Assembly: GCA_903839965.1 (NCBI GenBank)
Contig: CAIMEK010000180.1
Span: forward strand, 1-20,977
DNA: 20,977 nt
Source: an uncultured Acetobacteraceae bacterium
GTDB lineage: Bacteria; Pseudomonadota; Alphaproteobacteria; Acetobacterales; Acetobacteraceae
Direction: 5' to 3'
The position numbers and the translations under genes were made by a program. Shown here one piece after another: positions 8,241 to 14,104 of the stretch. Numbering within the stretch: the stretch's first letter is position 1; each line of letters begins with the position of its first letter. Under the pieces are notes generated by a model. That model had not been told where the DNA came from. It made no database searches and was given only the letters and a program-made list of their open reading frames with translations.

Positions 8241-9122
8241 ATGGACCTGGCGATCGCCCCCGACCAAACCCCCGAGGCGGCGCCGCTGCCGATCCTGCTG
8301 GCGCGCCCGGAGCGCCAGAGCGTGCCGCTGGTGTTCGTGTCGGCGCATTCCGGCCGCGATTATCCCGCCGAGTTCGTCGCCGCCGCCCGTCTGGACGGGC
8401 TGACCCTGCGGCGCAGCGAGGACGGGTTCGTCGATGAGCTGTTCGCCGCGGCCCCGTCGTTCGGCGCCCCCCTGCTGGCCGCCACCTTTCCGCGGGCGTT
8501 CTGCGACGCCAACCGCGAACCCTGGGAACTCGACCCGGCCATGTTCGAGGAGCGGCTGCCGGCCTGGGTGAACACCGCCAGCGCCCGGGTGGGGGCGGGG
8601 CTGGGAACGATCGCCAAGGTGGTCGCGTCGGGCGAGGCGATCTACCAGCGCAAGCTACGCTTCGCCGAGGCGGAACGGCGGGTGCGGCTGTACTGGGAAC
8701 CTTTTCACACCGCCCTGCGCGAGCTGGTGGACGAAATCCGCCGCCAGTTCGGGGTTTGCGTGCTGGTGGACTGCCACTCCATGCCGGGCAACTGCACCGC
8801 GCCTCACCCGCCGGCCGACTTCGTGCTCGGCGACGCGCATGGCACCACCTGTTCGCCGCTGGTGGTGCAGCGGGCGGAGGCGGCGCTGGCGGGGCGGGGC
8901 TACCGGGTCGGTCGCAACGATCCGTATGCCGGGGGCTACATCACCCGCCATTACGGCCGACCGCGCGAGGGCGTGCACGCGCTGCAGGTCGAGGTATGCC
9001 GGCCGCTCTATATGGACGAGGCGCGCATGGCCAGGCTGGCGTCGTTCGAGGCCGTGCGCGACGACATCACCGCGCTGGTGGCGGGGCTGGCCGGGCTGGA
9101 TCCGGCGTTCGACGAGCGCTGA
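8241..9122 (+). CDS. N-formylglutamate amidohydrolase family protein
   Basis: The 293-aa product matches the FGase family, zinc hydrolases that release formate from N-formylglutamate in the last step of one histidine-degradation route. It shows VSAHSGRDYP (about 34-42), EDGFVDELF, the metal-site LVDCHSMPG (about 176-183), DFVLGDAHG and NDPYAGGYITRHYGRP. It ends with HALQVEVCRPLYMDE. The family also includes enzymes acting on other N-formyl compounds, and no hut genes are nearby, so histidine use is not assured. I placed the start at ATG 8241; an in-frame ATG at 8181 would add 20 residues without family character. Neither has a clear ribosome binding site. A minus-strand sRNA lies immediately downstream and converges on it. 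Confidence 0.92.
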   Translation: MDLAIAPDQTPEAAPLPILLARPERQSVPLVFVSAHSGRDYPAEFVAAARLDGLTLRRSEDGFVDELFAAAPSFGAPLLAATFPRAFCDANREPWELDPAMFEERLPAWVNTASARVGAGLGTIAKVVASGEAIYQRKLRFAEAERRVRLYWEPFHTALRELVDEIRRQFGVCVLVDCHSMPGNCTAPHPPADFVLGDAHGTTCSPLVVQRAEAALAGRGYRVGRNDPYAGGYITRHYGRPREGVHALQVEVCRPLYMDEARMARLASFEAVRDDITALVAGLAGLDPAFDER

Positions 9123-9135
9123 TCGGACGCGGACG

Positions 9136-9165
9136 AAAAAAATGGCGGCGCCTTGCAGCGCCGCC
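9136..9165 (-). terminator. Intrinsic terminator of the ar8-type sRNA
   Basis: On the minus strand the stem GGCGGCGC/GCGCCGCC (8 bp perfect, 6-base loop, 9144-9165) is followed by A and seven U (9142-9136). On the plus strand only AAGTTT follows, so it serves the minus strand chiefly; it could also weakly end the amidohydrolase transcript. Confidence 0.85.
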
Positions 9166-9219
9166 AAGTTTAGGGAGGAAACGTCCAAGAAAGCAGCTCG
9201 GCGTCGCCGCCGTGCTGCA
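9136..9219 (-). ncRNA. ar8/MmgR (suhB-type) trans-acting sRNA
   Basis: Read on the minus strand this is a complete sRNA of about 84 bases. It opens with hairpin 1, GCAGC-A-CGGCG with a GCGA loop and full complement (9193-9218, one A-A mismatch). A single-stranded linker follows containing UUUCCUCCCU (9172-9181). A perfect 8-bp terminator stem GGCGGCGC/GCGCCGCC (9144-9165), one A and seven U (9136-9142) finish it. Hairpin, UUUCCUCCCU tract and terminator form the architecture of the alphaproteobacterial ar8 family, whose member MmgR limits polyhydroxybutyrate storage in Sinorhizobium meliloti. The CU-rich tract is complementary to Shine-Dalgarno sequences. The 5' end is predicted from the promoter. 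A 28-codon plus-strand ORF over the same bases is only its shadow. Confidence 0.82.
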
Positions 9220-9225
9220 GCGCAA

Positions 9226-9254
9226 TAGGTAGGGTTATCACTCGCGGAATGCAA
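9226..9254 (-). promoter_or_regulatory. Promoter of the ar8-type sRNA
   Basis: TTGCAT (-35, 9249-9254) and TACCTA (-10, 9226-9231) on the minus strand are 17 bases apart. A start seven bases beyond the -10 (about 9219) falls exactly one base before the first base of hairpin 1, which supports the choice. Confidence 0.55.
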
Positions 9255-9272
9255 GCATTTTTTTGCATTGCA
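9248..9272. promoter_or_regulatory. TGC/GCA dyad overlapping the sRNA -35 box
   Basis: AATGCAA (9248-9254) and TTGCATT (9263-9269) form a 7-bp inverted repeat with an 8-base T-rich centre. TGCATTGCA (9264-9272) adds a TGC-N3-GCA element. PhaR/AniA-type regulators of polyhydroxybutyrate genes bind TGC/GCA-rich dyads, and AniA is reported to repress mmgR in Sinorhizobium. Overlap with the -35 fits repression, but the regulator's identity is inferred. Confidence 0.45.
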
Positions 9273-9376
9273 GTATCGCCGGAATGTGAACCCTGCTGGC
9301 TTGATGGGTCACCGCTTCGAGAGCGCCGCCACGGGTGATTACCGTTCGTTAACCCTGCTGCGTATAGCCTCTGGCC

Positions 9377-10132
9377 ATGCGCATACTGTCATTGGTTGCC
9401 GTTTTCCTGTGTGCCGCCATTTCCGGCCGGGCTGAAGCCCAGGGGCTTCGGCCCGGCCTGAATCCAGGCATGCAATGTCGCGCCGCCATCCGTTCCGCCG
9501 AACGGGCGGCGGGCATCCCCGACCACCTGATGGCGGCGATCGGCCGGGTCGAAAGCGGCCGGGTCGGGCCCGACGGGGCGGTGCACCCGTGGCCCTGGAG
9601 CATCAACGCCGAAGGTACCGACTACGTTTACGAGACCAAGGCGGCGGTAATTGCTGCCGTGCAGGCGTTGCAGGCCAAGGGCGTCCGCTCGATCGACGTC
9701 GGTTGCATGCAGGTCAACCTGATGTACCATCCACAGGCCTTCCCGAACCTTCAGCAGGCCTTCGACCCGGTCGAAAACGCCCGCTACGCCGCCCGCTTCC
9801 TGGTCGTGCTCAAGGCGCAGACCGGCGCCTGGGAGAAGGCCACCGCCTGGTACCACTCCGCCACGCCGGAACTGGGCGAGCCGTATCAACGAAAAGTGAT
9901 GGCGCTGTGGCCCGAGGAGAAGCGCCGTGGCGGCGACAACCTGCGCTCCGAGCTGGCGGCCGCCTGGGGCGCCACCTTGCGGCCGACCCAGCCGGGCGGA
10001 ACCCTCATGCAGGTGAACCGCTCGGTCTCCGCCCGCGTGCTGGCGATGCCGGGCACCGGGCGCGGACTGGATGCCTATCGGTCACGCCCGATTCCGGTTG
10101 CCTCGCGCGCCCTGGCGCAGACGCCGCTCTGA
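9377..10132 (+). CDS. Secreted lytic transglycosylase (SLT domain)
   Basis: The 251-aa product has a signal peptide (MRILSLVAVFLCAAISGRAEA, cleavage after residue 21) and one transglycosylase domain (about 33-178). The catalytic glutamate is E59 in AIGRVESGR. Downstream come the family blocks SIDVGCMQVNLMYHP (about 105-119) and ATAWYHSATPELGEPYQRKV (about 155-174). Such enzymes cleave peptidoglycan glycan strands with 1,6-anhydro ring formation in the periplasm, often to let envelope structures through. The C-terminal 70 residues are low-complexity and unassigned. The gene is preceded by 254 bases holding the divergently transcribed sRNA and its control region. It ends 59 bases before a convergent small gene. 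Confidence 0.92.
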   Translation: MRILSLVAVFLCAAISGRAEAQGLRPGLNPGMQCRAAIRSAERAAGIPDHLMAAIGRVESGRVGPDGAVHPWPWSINAEGTDYVYETKAAVIAAVQALQAKGVRSIDVGCMQVNLMYHPQAFPNLQQAFDPVENARYAARFLVVLKAQTGAWEKATAWYHSATPELGEPYQRKVMALWPEEKRRGGDNLRSELAAAWGATLRPTQPGGTLMQVNRSVSARVLAMPGTGRGLDAYRSRPIPVASRALAQTPL

Positions 10133-10138
10133 CTCTTT

Positions 10139-10191
10139 GTTTGAAAGTGTGATTCACGCCTTCCGACCTGGCCGCCTCAAACGATCACACT
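10139..10191. repeat. Two interleaved inverted repeats in a convergent gap
   Basis: The gap between the transglycosylase stop and the stop of the 77-aa gene holds AGTGTGAT (10146-10153) with ATCACACT (10184-10191), a perfect 8-bp inverted repeat. It also holds GTTTGA (10139-10144) with TCAAAC (10177-10182), a perfect 6-bp one. The pairings cross rather than nest, so they are alternative stems or a pseudoknot. No U-run follows, so this is not a standard terminator. Confidence 0.5.
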
Positions 10192-10425
10192 CTACGCCAG
10201 CGGGGCGGTGGCGACGCCGTCTTCGGTGCCGGTGACGAACAGCACGCGGCCACCTTCCTCGGCTGAAACCATCAGCATGTCGCCGGCGGCAAACATGTCC
10301 GCGGCGTCGTCGAAAAAGCCCCGCGAAGCCACCCGCTCCAGGCGCGCCGCGCCGGCGCGGTAGTGCCAGAGAGTAAAACCCTGCGCATAGGCCAGCACGG
10401 ACAAGTTACGGATGGCGAAATACAT
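10192..10425 (-). CDS. Conserved hypothetical protein, 77 aa
   Basis: The product begins MYFAIRNLSVLAYAQGFTLWHYRAGAARLERVASRGFFDDAADMFAAGDMLMVS. It recalls short proteins common in Rhodospirillales that also occur near phage or polymer-related genes; their function is unknown. No signal peptide or membrane helix is evident, and the repeated short hydrophobic strands suggest a small all-beta fold. GGAG lies six bases before the ATG. A strong intrinsic terminator on the same strand ends only 17 bases upstream of the start codon. There is thus no room for a separate promoter, and the gene must be expressed by read-through, or from a promoter I cannot see. It converges with the transglycosylase. 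Confidence 0.75.
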   Translation of the reverse strand: MYFAIRNLSVLAYAQGFTLWHYRAGAARLERVASRGFFDDAADMFAAGDMLMVSAEEGGRVLFVTGTEDGVATAPLA

Positions 10426-10442
10426 GGTGCGCTCCGAACATG

Positions 10443-10474
10443 AAAAAGGGCCGTTCCCGAGAAGGAACGGCCCT
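10443..10474 (-). terminator. Strong intrinsic terminator just upstream of the 77-aa gene
   Basis: On the minus strand an 11-bp perfect stem, AGGGCCGTTCC/GGAACGGCCCT (10447-10474, 6-base loop), runs into five U (10443-10447; the last A-U pair shares the run). It ends the RNA candidate above it and lies 17 bases before the next start codon. Confidence 0.88.
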
Positions 10475-10528
10475 GCGAGTTTTGACAGGAGGAGGGTCGG
10501 CGCCCGGCCATAGCTCGGCCGCCGACGG
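10443..10528 (-). ncRNA. Structured RNA with anti-Shine-Dalgarno tract: sRNA or attenuated leader
   Basis: On the minus strand a predicted transcript of about 86 bases contains three parts in order. Hairpin 1 closes with GTCGGCG/CGCCGAC (10496-10502 with 10520-10526) and has an inner GGC/GCC stem. The unpaired tract CCCUCCUCCUG (10486-10496) is complementary to ribosome binding sites. An 11-bp terminator hairpin ends it. This mirrors the ar8 sRNA 1.2 kb away but without UUUCCUCCCU, so it is not the same family. Because it stops 17 bases before a gene on the same strand, transcription attenuation of that gene is an equally good reading. I do not recognise the family. Confidence 0.6.
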
Positions 10529-10534
10529 GAGGGA

Positions 10535-10563
10535 CACTAGGGCGGAGGGCAAAATAGAGTCAA
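10535..10563 (-). promoter_or_regulatory. Promoter of the second RNA candidate
   Basis: TTGACT (10558-10563) and CTAGTG (10535-10540) on the minus strand are separated by exactly 17 bases in AT-rich DNA. The -35 is nearly consensus. It lies after the stop of the 125-aa gene at 10596, with an expected start near 10528, directly before hairpin 1. Confidence 0.65.
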
Positions 10564-10595
10564 GGAAAAATTCCTATTTTTTGCCGCCCGCATAT

Positions 10596-10973
10596 TCAAG
10601 CCACGATCCCCTTGACGCGGAGCGGCCATTCCAGCCGGTCCAGCGCCTCCCGCCATATCCGCCAATCGCAACGCTCCGGCGGAAACTTGGGATTCGGCGC
10701 CATGCCGCGCTCGCCCCAGATGCGCAGGATGCGGGCATGCAACAGGTCGATGCGGCGGCGGCGATAAAGCTGGTCGAGACACTTCACCACATCGTCGGGA
10801 TCGCAGGGGCGCGCCGTGCGGGGCCCATCGCAATGGCTGCCCTCGCGGCGGGCGACCAGCGCGCCCATGGTCCAGAACCAGGCCTGCTCGGCACTGCAGA
10901 ACGGTTCGGCCCGCACGCCGCGGGAGGGCGCGGGAGGGGCTACGGGCATCGGGGCGCAGGCCAGGGCGTGCAT
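10596..10973 (-). CDS. Conserved alphaproteobacterial hypothetical protein, 125 aa
   Basis: The product is soluble and rich in Arg and Trp. Its block FCSAEQAWFWTMGALVARREG leads to CDPDDVVKCLDQLYRRRRIDLLHARILRIWGERGMAP and the terminal WREALDRLEWPLRVKGIV. I recognise it as a recurrent conserved protein of this class without assigned function. The blocks suggest a compact helical, possibly nucleic-acid-binding protein, which is inference. ATG 10971-10973 was chosen because AAGGAG lies eight bases upstream; a start eight codons earlier lacks one. Upstream on its strand is a promoter-like pair overlapping a GTTC-N7-GTTC box. It is divergent from the HTH-S24 regulator and precedes the promoter of the second RNA candidate. 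Confidence 0.8.
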   Translation of the reverse strand: MHALACAPMPVAPPAPSRGVRAEPFCSAEQAWFWTMGALVARREGSHCDGPRTARPCDPDDVVKCLDQLYRRRRIDLLHARILRIWGERGMAPNPKFPPERCDWRIWREALDRLEWPLRVKGIVA

Positions 10974-11007
10974 CAGGCGATCTCCTTGGACGGGCATCGG
11001 GCGGCAG

Positions 11008-11022
11008 GAACATTATGGGAAC
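11008..11022. promoter_or_regulatory. SOS-like LexA box (GTTC-N7-GTTC)
   Basis: On the minus strand GTTC-CCATAAT-GTTC is an exact match to the direct-repeat LexA operator of alphaproteobacteria. A third GTTC lies eight bases further upstream (11031-11034). The box overlaps the candidate -10 (TAATGT, 11010-11015) of the 125-aa gene, as expected for repression. Eight fixed bases can occur by chance, so position is the main support. Confidence 0.5.
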
Positions 11023-11037
11023 ATATACCCGAACCAA
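11010..11037 (-). promoter_or_regulatory. Candidate promoter of the 125-aa gene
   Basis: TTGGTT (11032-11037) and TAATGT (11010-11015) on the minus strand are 16 bases apart in an AT-rich divergent region. They lie 37 bases upstream of the start codon. The match is moderate, and the overlap with the SOS-like box raises its credibility. Confidence 0.4.
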
Positions 11038-11168
11038 GACATGCTACGCAAGCGGAATATGCACATTTTCCTATTTCTTTTGGTCCGAAATCCTATCACA
11101 ATGCATTGACGCTTTCAGTCACGACCGAGTCGCGGGCGACGCTTCGGGAATGCCCGCTGGAGCCTGAC

Positions 11169-11822
11169 ATGAAACACGATGAAGTCTGGCGCGCCCTCGA
11201 TACCCTCGCCGCCGAGTATGGGCTGTCGTCCTCCGGGCTGGCCAAGCGGTCCGGCCTGGACCCGACCACGTTCAATCCCTCGAAACGGTTTATGCCGGAC
11301 GGACGCGCGCGCTGGCCGAGCACGGAAAGCCTCGCCAAGGTGCTCAACGCAACCGGCGCCACGCTCGAAGCCTTCACCGCCCTGGTCACCGGCGCGCGCG
11401 CCCTGCCGGCCGGCGTGCGGGCCAGCCAGGCCGCGCCGCGCCGGGTGCCGCTGATCGGCTTCGCCCAGGCCGGCGGCGACGGGTTCTTCGACGACGGCGG
11501 CTATCCGATCGGCGGGGGCTGGGACGAAGTGGCATTGCCCGAAATCGCCGACCCGAACGCCTATGCGCTGGAGATCAGCGGCGAGTCGATGGAGCCGGTG
11601 TTCCGCGACGGCGATGTGGTGATCGTCTCGCCGGCGGCGCCGATCCGCCGCGCCGACCGCCTGGTGGTGCGCACCGTCGAGGGCGAAGTGATGGCCAAGC
11701 AGCTCGCCCGCCGCTCGGCCCGCCGGATCGATCTGCGCAGCCTCAATCCGGCGCATCCGGACCGCAGTTTCGAGTTGGGCCAGGTGGCCTGGATGCACCG
11801 CATTGTCTGGGCCAGCCAATAA
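11169..11822 (+). CDS. HTH transcriptional regulator with LexA-like S24 domain
   Basis: The 217-aa product joins an N-terminal helix-turn-helix (about 5-72, YGLSSSGLAKRSGLDPTTFNPSKR) to a peptidase-S24 domain (about 92-217). The Ser-Lys dyad is visible: S140 in ISGESMEP and K177 in GEVMAKQL. An A101-G102 pair in GFAQAGGDGFF sits where LexA/CI-type repressors cleave themselves. It is therefore probably a self-cleaving, damage- or stress-responsive repressor, though LexA itself has a different HTH. ATG 11169 was chosen because GGAG lies six bases upstream; the frame stays open far upstream without family character. It is divergent from the 125-aa gene across 195 bases containing the SOS-like box and an ATTTC-N9-GAAAT dyad (11073-11091). 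Confidence 0.92.
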   Translation: MKHDEVWRALDTLAAEYGLSSSGLAKRSGLDPTTFNPSKRFMPDGRARWPSTESLAKVLNATGATLEAFTALVTGARALPAGVRASQAAPRRVPLIGFAQAGGDGFFDDGGYPIGGGWDEVALPEIADPNAYALEISGESMEPVFRDGDVVIVSPAAPIRRADRLVVRTVEGEVMAKQLARRSARRIDLRSLNPAHPDRSFELGQVAWMHRIVWASQ

Positions 11823-11883
11823 CCAAGGCGAAGGCTCGGTTTTGTCACTTCCCCTGGCCCTGGGGAATCGGCCAGGATAGGTC

Positions 11884-12606
11884 ATGCGGTGGTTGTTGGC
11901 GGCGTTCCTGGCACTGACCCTCGCCGAGCCGGCGCGCGCCGCCGAACCGGTCGACACCACGCTCGCGCTGATCAGCGACGTCTCGCGCAGCATCGACGAC
12001 ACCGAATTCACCCTGCAGAAGGACGGCTACCAGGCCGCCTTCAACAACCGCGACGTGATCGCCGCCATCAAGGCCGGCCCGATCGGCGCCATCGCCGTCA
12101 CCTATATCGAGTTCGCCGGCGCCTACGAGGTGCGCACGGTGGTGGACTGGACGGTGATCCGCGACGCCGCCTCCGCCGCCGCCTTCACCGAGCGGCTGCG
12201 CGCCGCGCCGCGCATGTTCTGGGGCCGCACCGCCATCGGCGCGGGCATGGAACATGCGCTGCAGGCCCTCGCGGCGGCTCCCTTCGAGGCGCAGCGCCGG
12301 GTGATCGACGTGTGCGGCGACGGCACCAACAACAATGGCCCCGACGTCGCCGGCGTGCGCGACAAGGCGGTGGAAGCGGGGGTCATTGTCAACGGGCTGG
12401 CGATCATCAATGAGCGCCCGGTGTCCTGGACGTTCGCCCATGTCCAGCCGCCCGGCGGATTGCCCAACTACTACCGCGAGAACGTCACCGGCGGCCCCGG
12501 CAGCTTCGTGCTGGAAGTGCATGACTTCCGCAGCTTCGGCGCCGCGATGACCCGCAAGCTGATCAACGAGATCGCGCTCGGCGGCGTCCCGCCCATCCGG
12601 TTCTGA
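11884..12606 (+). CDS. DUF1194 family secreted vWA-like protein
   Basis: The 240-aa product has a signal peptide (MRWLLAAFLALTLAEPARAA) followed by a von Willebrand A-like domain covering nearly the whole mature protein. The metal-site motif is D32-V-S34-R-S36, with a later Thr in WGRTAIGAGM and the acidic VIDVCGDGTNNNG. These suggest a divalent-cation adhesion site. DUF1194 proteins are common in alphaproteobacteria and of unknown function; export to the periplasm is predicted. A ribosome binding site-like AGGATAGG precedes the ATG. It follows the S24 regulator by 61 bases and precedes an aldo/keto reductase with its own promoter, so it is probably a separate unit. Confidence 0.88.
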   Translation: MRWLLAAFLALTLAEPARAAEPVDTTLALISDVSRSIDDTEFTLQKDGYQAAFNNRDVIAAIKAGPIGAIAVTYIEFAGAYEVRTVVDWTVIRDAASAAAFTERLRAAPRMFWGRTAIGAGMEHALQALAAAPFEAQRRVIDVCGDGTNNNGPDVAGVRDKAVEAGVIVNGLAIINERPVSWTFAHVQPPGGLPNYYRENVTGGPGSFVLEVHDFRSFGAAMTRKLINEIALGGVPPIRF

Positions 12607-12622
12607 CGCCCGGGCGGCTGGT

Positions 12623-12650
12623 TTGACCGCCGCCGGCCGGCGGTTAGACT
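12623..12650 (+). promoter_or_regulatory. Candidate promoter of the aldo/keto reductase gene
   Basis: TTGACC (12623-12628) and TAGACT (12645-12650) are 16 bases apart (17 if TTTGAC is used). The start codon follows at 12680 behind AAGAGG. The spacer contains a perfect 14-bp palindrome, CCGCCGGCCGGCGG (12630-12643), which may be an operator or simply GC-rich chance. Confidence 0.5.
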
Positions 12651-12679
12651 GCCCATGCGACACTCAAGAGGCAAACGAC

Positions 12680-13624
12680 GTGGAATTCCGCACTCTCGGC
12701 CGCTCGGGCCTGCGCGTCTCGGCAATCGGGCTCGGCTGTAACAACTTCGGCGCCCGCATCGATCTGGACGCCACCCGCAAGGTCATCCACCAGGCGCTCG
12801 ACCTCGGCATCACGCTGTTCGACACCGCCGACATCTACGGCGGCAAGGGCGGCGCGGAGACGGCGATGGGCCAGGTGCTCGGCGATGCCCGCAAGCGCAT
12901 CGTGCTGACCAGCAAGTTCGGCATGCCGATGGACGACAGCGGCGAGCGGCAGGGCGGCTCGCGGCGCTGGATCATGACCGCGGTCGAAGACAGCCTGCGC
13001 CGGCTGCGCACCGACTGGCTCGACCTCTACCAGCTCCACCAGGCCGATCCGCTGACGCCGATCGAGGAAACGTTGCGCGCGCTGGATGATCTGGTCCGCC
13101 AGGGCAAGGTCCGCTACCTGGGCTGCTCGAACCTGCCGGCCTGGCAGATGGTCGAGGCCCAGTGGACGGCGCGCCAGCTTGGCCAGGCCGGGTTCGTTTC
13201 CTGCCAGGACCAGTATTCGCTGGTGGTGCGCGACATCGAGCGCGACGTCATCCCCGCCGCCTGCGCCTATGGCATGGGGCTGCTGCCCTTCTATCCGCTG
13301 GCCGGCGGGCTGCTCACCGGCAAGTACCGCCGCGACGCGCCGCTGCCGGAGCAGGCGCGCCTGACCAAGCTGCCGGCGCTCGCCGAACGCTATCTGACCG
13401 AGGCGAACTGGACGAAGGTGGAGAAGCTGACGGCATTCGCCACGGCGCGCGGCCGCACCATGCTGGAGCTTGCGTTTTCCTGGCTGCTGGCGCGCCAGCC
13501 CGTGGCCAGCGTGATCGCCGGCGCCACCGGCCCGGAGCAGGTTCGCCAGAACGTCAGCGCGGGCGAATGGCGCCTCTCCAGCGACGATATTGCCGAGATC
13601 GACCGCCTGACGGCGGCGAGTTGA
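12680..13624 (+). CDS. Aldo/keto reductase
   Basis: The 314-aa product is a full-length (alpha/beta)8 NADPH-dependent oxidoreductase. It shows the catalytic tetrad D48 and Y53 (FDTADIYGG), K79 (LTSKFG) and H120 (LYQLHQAD). The cofactor-binding blocks PFYPLAGGLLTGKY and SVIAGATGPEQVRQN lie near the C-terminus. It resembles the group of YhdN/IolS/Gfo-like general aldo/keto reductases that reduce small carbonyls; the substrate is unknown. GTG at 12680 was chosen because AAGAGG lies eight bases upstream and homology begins at EFRTLGRSGLRVS. An upstream in-frame start would add 19 unrelated residues. It converges with the MarR gene, 29 bases away. Confidence 0.94.
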   Translation: MEFRTLGRSGLRVSAIGLGCNNFGARIDLDATRKVIHQALDLGITLFDTADIYGGKGGAETAMGQVLGDARKRIVLTSKFGMPMDDSGERQGGSRRWIMTAVEDSLRRLRTDWLDLYQLHQADPLTPIEETLRALDDLVRQGKVRYLGCSNLPAWQMVEAQWTARQLGQAGFVSCQDQYSLVVRDIERDVIPAACAYGMGLLPFYPLAGGLLTGKYRRDAPLPEQARLTKLPALAERYLTEANWTKVEKLTAFATARGRTMLELAFSWLLARQPVASVIAGATGPEQVRQNVSAGEWRLSSDDIAEIDRLTAAS

Positions 13625-13653
13625 CCTGGTTGCCGCGGCCTGCCGCGCTGCCG

Positions 13654-14061
13654 CTAGCCGGCGGTGGCCATGGCACGGCGCTTCGCCTTCGCTCGGACCG
13701 GCGCCTTCTTGCCGGTCGGCGGCGCGGCCGAGTTCGTCAGCAGGCCACGCAGGTCGGCGAGCAATTCCTGGCCGATGCGGGTGCGCTGCACGATCACGCT
13801 GCGGCGGTCGCGCGGATCCTGCGCCCGCCGCGCCAGGCCGAGCGCGCCAAGCCGGTCGAGCGAGCGGGTGATGGCCGGCTTGGAGACGCGCAGCTGAGCG
13901 GCGAGGCCCCGGACGGTATGCGGGCCTTCCTCGAGATAGCAGATCAGGAATACGGCAAGCTGGCGGGCCGACAGATCGGGACCATCCCGGCGTACCAAGC
14001 CGACGATGGTATGACGGAGCGTCTCAGCAAGACGTTCAGCCGGAACCGAGGGACTGGGCAT
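13654..14061 (-). CDS. MarR-family transcriptional regulator
   Basis: The 135-aa product has a winged-helix domain of MarR type: LSARQLAVFLICYLEEGPHTVRGLAAQLRVSKPAITRSLDRLGALGLARRAQDPRDRRSVIV (about 31-92). The recognition helix is SKPAITRSLDRL and the wing DPRDRRS. A basic Lys/Arg tail follows (KKAPVRAKAKRRA), which may aid DNA binding. MarR proteins are dimeric repressors released by small aromatic or oxidising ligands. AAGAG precedes the ATG. A near-perfect 19-bp dyad lies 25-43 bases upstream, so autoregulation is likely. The divergent FkbM-type methyltransferase gene, 154 bases away, may be controlled from the same region. Confidence 0.93.
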   Translation of the reverse strand: MPSPSVPAERLAETLRHTIVGLVRRDGPDLSARQLAVFLICYLEEGPHTVRGLAAQLRVSKPAITRSLDRLGALGLARRAQDPRDRRSVIVQRTRIGQELLADLRGLLTNSAAPPTGKKAPVRAKAKRRAMATAG

Positions 14062-14085
14062 TGGCGCACTCTTCTGATCTCTGAC

Positions 14086-14104
14086 GCAATGATGTTATCT
14101 TTGC
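14086..14104. promoter_or_regulatory. Candidate MarR operator
   Basis: GCAATGAT-GTT-ATCTTTGC is an inverted repeat with 7 of 8 arm positions matching. It lies 25 bases upstream of the MarR start codon in the divergent region. Its length and position fit a MarR dimer site; binding is inferred. Confidence 0.6.

Noticed and set aside
9143..9228. Short plus-strand ORF of 28 codons ending in an Arg/Ala-rich tail
   Set aside because: It lies exactly over the sRNA, uses the terminator stem as its first codons and has no ribosome binding site.
10440..11168. In-frame extension of the S24 regulator by 243 codons
   Set aside because: The extension crosses the 125-aa gene, an RNA promoter and the AT-rich divergent region; the ATG at 11169 has a proper ribosome binding site.
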